Source: Beroe ovata
Lineage: Eukaryota; Ctenophora; Nuda; Beroida; Beroidae
Length of the DNA: 19,691 bases
Direction of reading: 5' to 3'
NCBI GenBank assembly: GCA_946803715.1
Contig: CAMPET010000282.1
Span: 29,765-49,455 of the forward strand
Shown here: positions 19,201 through 19,691 of the stretch, one piece after another
How positions within the stretch are numbered: position 1 is the first letter of the stretch
How the letters are laid out: each line of letters starts with the position of its first letter
Program-made: the position numbers and the translations under genes
The notes under the pieces: generated by a model
The model's database searches: none
What the model was told of the DNA's origin: nothing
What the model saw: the letters and a program-made list of their open reading frames with translations, nothing else

Positions 19201-19567
19201 TTTTGCAGTGTGATGCTAACAACCCATCAGACTATATCAACGCTTGCTTTGTCACGGTAAACCTGTGACGTCATTGGTTGTTGACACACCTGAAATATAC
19301 TCAGAATGTTCGAAGTCTGGTATATAAATTTAGGATTAGATCATCCTATTGTGGCGACGTTTCTGAGAATAATGACGTCATATTCTTTGAAATCGCTGAC
19401 CATCTTGAAATTTGACACGATTTCCCCTCTACCTCAGAATATGGCGGATGAGGTGGAGTTCATCGCTGCCCAAGGGCCAAAAGAGGAGACAATCTGTGAT
19501 TTCTGGCAGATGATTTGGGAAAATAGGAGTCTTAGCATCGTGATGCTAACTAATCTTGTTGAGAAAG
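3738..19567 (+). CDS. Receptor protein tyrosine phosphatase with tandem Ig array (48 exons traced, 3' end outside window)
   Basis: Predicted type I membrane receptor coupling an adhesion-type ectodomain to cytoplasmic tyrosine dephosphorylation. Exons: 3738-3810, 3978-4277, 4388-4711, 4822-5124, 5235-5558, 5669-5971, 6100-6423, 6533-6835, 6953-7276, 7386-7688, 7795-8118, 8228-8530, 8617-8765, 8870-9017, 9264-9397, 9510-9717, 9889-10067, 10184-10298, 10669-10765, 10854-10947, 11097-11217, 11348-11466, 11682-11853, 12055-12168, 12634-12746, 12879-12957, 13085-13178, 13381-13494 (or its copy 13665-13778), 14003-14082, 14240-14342, 14560-14636, 14844-14981, 15170-15254, 15451-15553, 15640-15718, 15825-16006, 16232-16355, 16431-16488, 16613-16755, 16865-17001, 17193-17338, 17615-17707, 17784-17837, 18198-18242, 18738-18819, 18937-19066, 19183-19256, 19438-19567. 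Every border is GT/AG and every phase matches its neighbour, which strongly supports one gene. Weakest junction: 9397/9510. Exons were placed by eye; no transcript supports them. Confidence 0.85.
3978..4277 (+). CDS. Ig domain 1 (B type), first array exon
   Basis: Single-exon Ig domain, phase 1 to phase 1, 300 nt, against 303 in the other B exons. It has the canonical B-strand Cys (ATLSC), C-strand Trp (SVVWKKGD) and F-strand Cys (DDLKC); the usual Tyr two residues before the second Cys is Leu. Variable positions read LTQQLDS, DIEV, SLAD, LEVVD and YATPVHL. The acceptor (cacatag) has changed from the cacaggtg of the other copies, moving the border by one codon while keeping the phase. That change lets it follow the signal-peptide exon. 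Confidence 0.85.
4388..4711 (+). CDS. Ig domain 2 (A type)
   Basis: Single-exon A-type Ig domain, 324 nt, phase 1-1. The B-strand Cys is in ASCLITG and the F-strand Cys in LTYVC. At the usual Trp position there is an aromatic in TVTFKDN instead. Variable positions: [14 protein letters not shown]. It lies within the 930-bp block repeated identically 847 bp downstream. The intron after it differs from those after A4-A6: it reads in frame for five codons (NLNTRL) and then stops. Confidence 0.85.
4822..5124 (+). CDS. Ig domain 3 (B type)
   Basis: 303-nt phase 1-1 exon. C-W-C Ig core as in domain 1. Variable positions [27 protein letters not shown]. Acceptor cacag before 4822, donor gtgagt after 5124. 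Identical at the DNA level to 5669-5971 except two bases near the 3' end (His-Leu against Tyr-Leu). Confidence 0.85.
5235..5558 (+). CDS. Ig domain 4 (A type)
   Basis: 324-nt phase 1-1 exon, base-for-base the same as 4388-4711 as far as I could compare, so the protein domain is identical ([14 protein letters not shown]). Either a very recent tandem duplication or conversion, or an assembly duplicate of one cassette. Confidence 0.82.
5669..5971 (+). CDS. Ig domain 5 (B type)
   Basis: 303-nt phase 1-1 exon, the same as 4822-5124 except for ending YATPVYL. From this exon on, the downstream intron changes type (gtgagtaactgtgataaac), so the end of this exon marks the right edge of the recent duplicate. 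Confidence 0.83.
6100..6423 (+). CDS. Ig domain 6 (A type)
   Basis: 324-nt phase 1-1 exon. Variable positions: [22 protein letters not shown] and QSKKYPA; the Phe and Lys are private to this copy. The following intron, if retained, reads in frame ([18 protein letters not shown]) to a stop at about 6480. Confidence 0.85.
6533..6835 (+). CDS. Ig domain 7 (B type)
   Basis: 303-nt phase 1-1 exon. Variable positions [35 protein letters not shown]. It shares the SLSD plus LKVVD pairing with domain 11 only, which suggests the two come from one subfamily or exchanged a tract. Confidence 0.85.
6953..7276 (+). CDS. Ig domain 8 (A type)
   Basis: 324-nt phase 1-1 exon. Begins like A4 (acceptor ctctag) but has [13 protein letters not shown] (Glu where the others have Lys) and IDDGSSGF. 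Its 3' half uses the codons of the A2/A3 type (ttgacgctgaaacca, cttggaacattc), so it is a mosaic of two exon lineages. Confidence 0.85.
7386..7688 (+). CDS. Ig domain 9 (B type)
   Basis: 303-nt phase 1-1 exon. Variable positions [33 protein letters not shown] core intact. It has the most private residues of the complete B copies (Glu, Thr, Asn and Pro at otherwise constant places). Confidence 0.85.
7795..8118 (+). CDS. Ig domain 10 (A type)
   Basis: 324-nt phase 1-1 exon. Variable positions [30 protein letters not shown]. Cys pair intact. The downstream intron again reads in frame ([18 protein letters not shown]) to a stop at about 8176. Confidence 0.85.
8228..8530 (+). CDS. Ig domain 11 (B type), last array exon
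   Basis: 303-nt phase 1-1 exon. Variable positions [34 protein letters not shown]. Ends the high-identity array; the intron after it (8531-8616) no longer resembles the array introns and leads into divergent Ig domains. Confidence 0.85.
8617..9017 (+). CDS. Ig-like domain 12 (two exons)
   Basis: Exons 8617-8765 and 8870-9017, joined at a phase 0 intron inside the domain and ending in phase 1. B-strand Cys in GTMTCTV, Trp in KISWVV, F-strand Cys in SVTCKV. The start ([16 protein letters not shown]) still resembles the B-type start ([15 protein letters not shown]), so this split domain may be related to the ancestor of the array's B exon. Confidence 0.8.
9018..9263. other. Intron with compositionally odd insert
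   Basis: About 9030-9120 is CG-rich (gcgcgtgattgcgcgccacc, gatcccgcg) in an otherwise AT-rich intron, suggesting a small inserted element. No terminal repeats established. Confidence 0.25.
9264..9717 (+). CDS. Ig-like domain 13 (two exons, junction uncertain)
   Basis: Core motifs [15 protein letters not shown] and ETYSCKI give a complete C-W-C Ig domain. The outer borders (acceptor before 9264, donor after 9717) are clear. For the internal intron I chose 9397 (donor gtaaat) to 9510 (acceptor ataccag), phase 0, matching the other split domains. The stronger-looking donor after 9386 (phase 1) and acceptor before 9518 (needs phase 2) do not fit each other, so a small sequence error here is possible. 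Confidence 0.65.
9889..10298 (+). CDS. Ig-like domain 14 lacking its disulfide (two exons)
   Basis: Exons 9889-10067 and 10184-10298, internal phase 0 intron, outer phases 1. The C-strand Trp is present (VTISWVTS), but the B strand reads TLARLVVSG and the F strand [10 protein letters not shown], so neither Ig cysteine is present. The fold is inferred from position, length and exon pattern. Confidence 0.7.
10299..10668. other. 370-bp intron, nothing recognised
   Basis: One frame is open right across it, but the length is not a multiple of 3, so reading through would shift the frame into a stop just inside the next exon. No repeat or RNA gene seen. Confidence 0.5.
10669..11217 (+). CDS. Ig-like domain 15 (three exons)
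   Basis: Exons 10669-10765, 10854-10947 and 11097-11217. B-strand Cys in ADLICRI; the Trp in NTVIW is itself split by a phase 2 intron (TG/G); F-strand Cys in EWDCSI. The middle exon is rich in Thr and Ser ([18 protein letters not shown]), a likely O-glycosylated loop. Internal phases are 2 and 0, outer phases 1. Confidence 0.72.
11348..11853 (+). CDS. Ig-like domain 16 (two exons)
   Basis: Exons 11348-11466 and 11682-11853 with an internal phase 0 intron. Motifs VTFTCLA, YSWYF and KTVQCIA give a standard C-W-C Ig core. An extra Cys lies at the start of the second exon (EHCAS). The donor after 11466 is the weak gttact, but the reading frame and the next exon's phase support it. Confidence 0.75.
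11869..12045. repeat. Intronic repeat of gttaccatgacaacact type
   Basis: About eight imperfect copies of a 17-24-bp unit, gttaccatgacaacact, filling the intron ahead of Ig-like domain 17. The core, GTTRCCATGRCAAC, resembles the X-box bound by RFX factors; whether it acts as one is unknown. Confidence 0.75.
12055..12957 (+). CDS. Ig-like domain 17 (three exons)
   Basis: Exons 12055-12168, 12634-12746 and 12879-12957. Motifs LTITCSY, IAADWAK and AEYKCSF give the Ig core. The internal introns are phase 1 and phase 0. The first internal intron is 465 bp and carries dispersed gtggtgtcag repeats. Confidence 0.75.
12443..12612. repeat. Intronic gtggtgtcag dispersed repeat
   Basis: At least five occurrences of (g)tggtgtcag or close variants within the 465-bp intron at 12169-12633, roughly 20-50 bp apart. 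The rest of that intron shows nothing recognisable. Confidence 0.6.
13085..14082 (+). CDS. Ig-like domain 18 (three exons, middle exon present twice)
   Basis: Exons 13085-13178, 13381-13494 and 14003-14082. The B-strand Cys is missing (ATFDIAVSS), the Trp is in YIWMKDDD and the F-strand Cys in KYSCKV. Both internal introns are phase 2. The middle exon has a second version at 13665-13778 (114 nt, same phases; differences include Glu/Asp, Tyr/Phe), with an N at 13554 between them. It may be an unmerged allele, a duplicated exon or a mutually exclusive pair. I counted it once in the gene model. Confidence 0.7.
13183..13300. repeat. GT microsatellite
   Basis: Uninterrupted (gt)n at about 13219-13252 with interrupted GT on both sides, inside the intron before the duplicated Ig-18 exon. 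A related GT run follows the N at 13554. Confidence 0.9.
13555..13860 (+). repeat. Second copy of the 13255-13553 segment with its exon
   Basis: GT-rich intron end, exon (13665-13778) and start of the next intron recur about 284 bp after the first copy, with scattered substitutions. The intron parts after the exon also align (cctaattcaartcacgattacaca). The N at 13554 lies between the copies. Confidence 0.8.
14240..14636 (+). CDS. Sushi/CCP-like module 1
   Basis: Exons 14240-14342 and 14560-14636, internal phase 2, outer phase 1. Four cysteines in the order SCEV, TTCEKG, QTCDV and VNC over about 58 residues, as in complement control (sushi) modules. The Trp usually found between the third and fourth Cys is absent, so the assignment rests on Cys spacing and exon units. 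Confidence 0.55.
14844..15254 (+). CDS. Sushi/CCP-like module 2
   Basis: Exons 14844-14981 and 15170-15254, internal phase 1. Cysteines in GCFIP, IVCNSG, VDCST and NFCVKG repeat the four-Cys layout of the module before it. A Thr-rich run ([10 protein letters not shown]) lies before the second Cys. Confidence 0.55.
15451..15718 (+). CDS. Sushi/CCP-like module 3
   Basis: Exons 15451-15553 and 15640-15718, internal phase 0. Cysteines in GCEIV, YTCKDN, GTCQNG and NNCFG. The donor is the gt at 15554, at the start of a GT-rich intron; reading on instead would break the frame with the next exon. Confidence 0.57.
15554..15616. repeat. GT-rich microsatellite
   Basis: Interrupted gtgtgt and gtttgtgtgcgt repeats filling the 86-bp intron inside CCP-like module 3. 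Confidence 0.7.
15825..16355 (+). CDS. Fibronectin type III domain
   Basis: Exons 15825-16006 and 16232-16355, internal phase 0, end phase 1. The second exon has the FN3 signature of the E-F strands and G strand: [17 protein letters not shown] followed by [10 protein letters not shown]. The first half is more divergent. FN3 domains usually lie next to the membrane in receptor phosphatases, as here. Confidence 0.7.
16031..16125. repeat. Intronic minisatellite, cactgtcaccaacaacaat type
   Basis: About five copies of a 17-30-bp unit with the core cactgtcaccagcaacaat in the intron between the two FN3 exons. Confidence 0.7.
16431..17001 (+). CDS. Membrane-proximal ectodomain with furin-type site
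   Basis: Exons 16431-16488, 16613-16755 and 16865-17001. The region looks like a second, FN3-related membrane-proximal domain (TYSVIAVWF, later FALVAHV) interrupted by a basic motif, [12 protein letters not shown] is at 16686-16697. R-X-K/R-R motifs here are cut by furin-type proteases in LAR-type and MAM-type receptor phosphatases, giving two non-covalently held subunits; that this one is processed is inferred. The intron at 16756-16864 is a GT microsatellite holding an N at 16782. Confidence 0.7.
16767..16842. repeat. GT microsatellite with N
   Basis: (gt)n then (gtgtctgt)n, interrupted by an N at 16782; intronic. Confidence 0.85.
17193..17338 (+). CDS. Transmembrane exon
   Basis: After a Cys-containing juxtamembrane stretch ([10 protein letters not shown]), residues 23-44 of the exon (about 17259-17324) form one hydrophobic helix ([20 protein letters not shown]) followed by MRRSR, a stop-transfer signal. 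It is the only transmembrane helix after the signal peptide, giving a type I topology. Phase 0 in, phase 2 out. Confidence 0.85.
17341..17549. repeat. 14-15-bp minisatellite
   Basis: About 14 copies of gagagttgagacta with small changes, just after the transmembrane exon's donor site. Intronic. Confidence 0.9.
17615..18819 (+). CDS. Cytoplasmic juxtamembrane linker (four small exons)
   Basis: Exons 17615-17707, 17784-17837, 18198-18242 and 18738-18819. They encode a basic, polar juxtamembrane segment ([18 protein letters not shown], then [18 protein letters not shown] and [14 protein letters not shown]). The last exon ([19 protein letters not shown]) carries the I-x-V-x-x-F/L-type lead-in found just before PTP domains. 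Tyr in VSYKHI could be a phosphosite (inference). The three internal phases are all 2, so single-exon skipping keeps the frame. Confidence 0.72.
17838..18197. other. 360-bp intron, nothing recognised
   Basis: AT-rich intron between cytoplasmic linker exons. A short ctaattagattctatctaattaact duplication lies near 18125-18150. Confidence 0.5.
18243..18737. other. 495-bp intron, largest inside the gene
   Basis: No exon recognised. It holds an imperfect inverted repeat: tatgccccttc near 18596 and gaagggggcatatg near 18636. Confidence 0.45.
18834..18930. repeat. Intronic acgcgttaccatgacatcacg repeat
   Basis: Three imperfect copies, about 40 bp apart, of a unit combining GTTACCATG (X-box-like half) with TGACATCACG (CRE-like), filling the intron before the first PTP exon. 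Confidence 0.7.
18937..19567 (+). CDS. PTP catalytic domain, N-terminal part (cut by window edge)
   Basis: Exons 18937-19066, 19183-19256 and 19438-19567. Conserved PTP motifs in order: EYDEIK, the NRY loop with [17 protein letters not shown] (substrate recognition, includes the conserved Tyr), [20 protein letters not shown] and [11 protein letters not shown]. The WPD loop and the HC(X)5R catalytic loop would lie to the right of the window, so activity cannot be judged. Whether a second tandem PTP domain follows is also unknown. Confidence 0.92.
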
Positions 19568-19584
19568 GTTACAACCAGTCCTCA

Positions 19585-19691
19585 ATTCATAGCAACCACT
19601 CTCCATCTCCATAGCAACACCTCCCCCACCTCCATAGCAACCATTCCCCCACCTCCATAGCAACCACTCCCCCTCCTCCATAGCAACCACT
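19585..19691. repeat. Minisatellite ctccatagcaaccactccccc
   Basis: About four or five copies of a 22-26-bp unit with the constant core catagcaac; it runs off the right edge, in the intron after 19567. Confidence 0.9.

Noticed and set aside
1-19691. CRISPR arrays, tRNA, rRNA or bacterial operons
   Set aside because: Repeats are direct minisatellites without spacer architecture, the genes are intron-split, and no RNA gene was recognised.

Overview
The window is animal genomic DNA from an invertebrate: short introns (about 75 to 500 bp) with GT/AG borders, (GT)n microsatellites, minisatellites and a metazoan-type receptor tyrosine phosphatase. The species cannot be read from the sequence. A compact-genome marine animal such as a sponge or another early-branching lineage fits, but this is a guess. 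Five single Ns (1024, 1477, 2100, 13554, 16782) look like assembly joins, and near-duplicate flanks at two of them suggest unmerged haplotypes.

Layout. 1-420 is an 18-bp minisatellite. 790-1252 is one segment present twice on either side of an N. 1478-2099 is an island bounded by two Ns; it carries one Ig exon and part of a second that belong to the array further downstream. 2101-3737 is non-coding, with a minisatellite, a perfect 159-bp palindrome, a CpG-rich block and a second hairpin.

From 3738 to the right edge there is a single plus-strand gene. I traced 48 exons whose splice phases agree throughout, giving 7,621 coding bases (2,540 codons plus 1 base), open to the end of the window. 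The predicted product is a type I receptor protein tyrosine phosphatase: a signal peptide; 11 near-identical Ig domains of two alternating types (B-A-B-A...-B), each on one phase 1-1 exon; 7 divergent Ig-like domains, each split over 2-3 exons; 3 sushi/CCP-like modules; a fibronectin III domain; a membrane-proximal region with an RRKR furin-type site; a transmembrane helix; a cytoplasmic linker; and the first part of a PTP catalytic domain. The window ends before the catalytic Cys loop.

The most interesting feature is the Ig array. The A+B cassette (about 840 bp) has multiplied very recently: one neighbouring pair is identical over about 930 bp. The copies differ by mosaic combinations of a few residues, and every exon is phase-symmetric, so copy number and splicing can vary without breaking the frame. 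That is the expected build of a diversifying recognition receptor (self/non-self or immune) coupled to intracellular tyrosine dephosphorylation. The function is inference.
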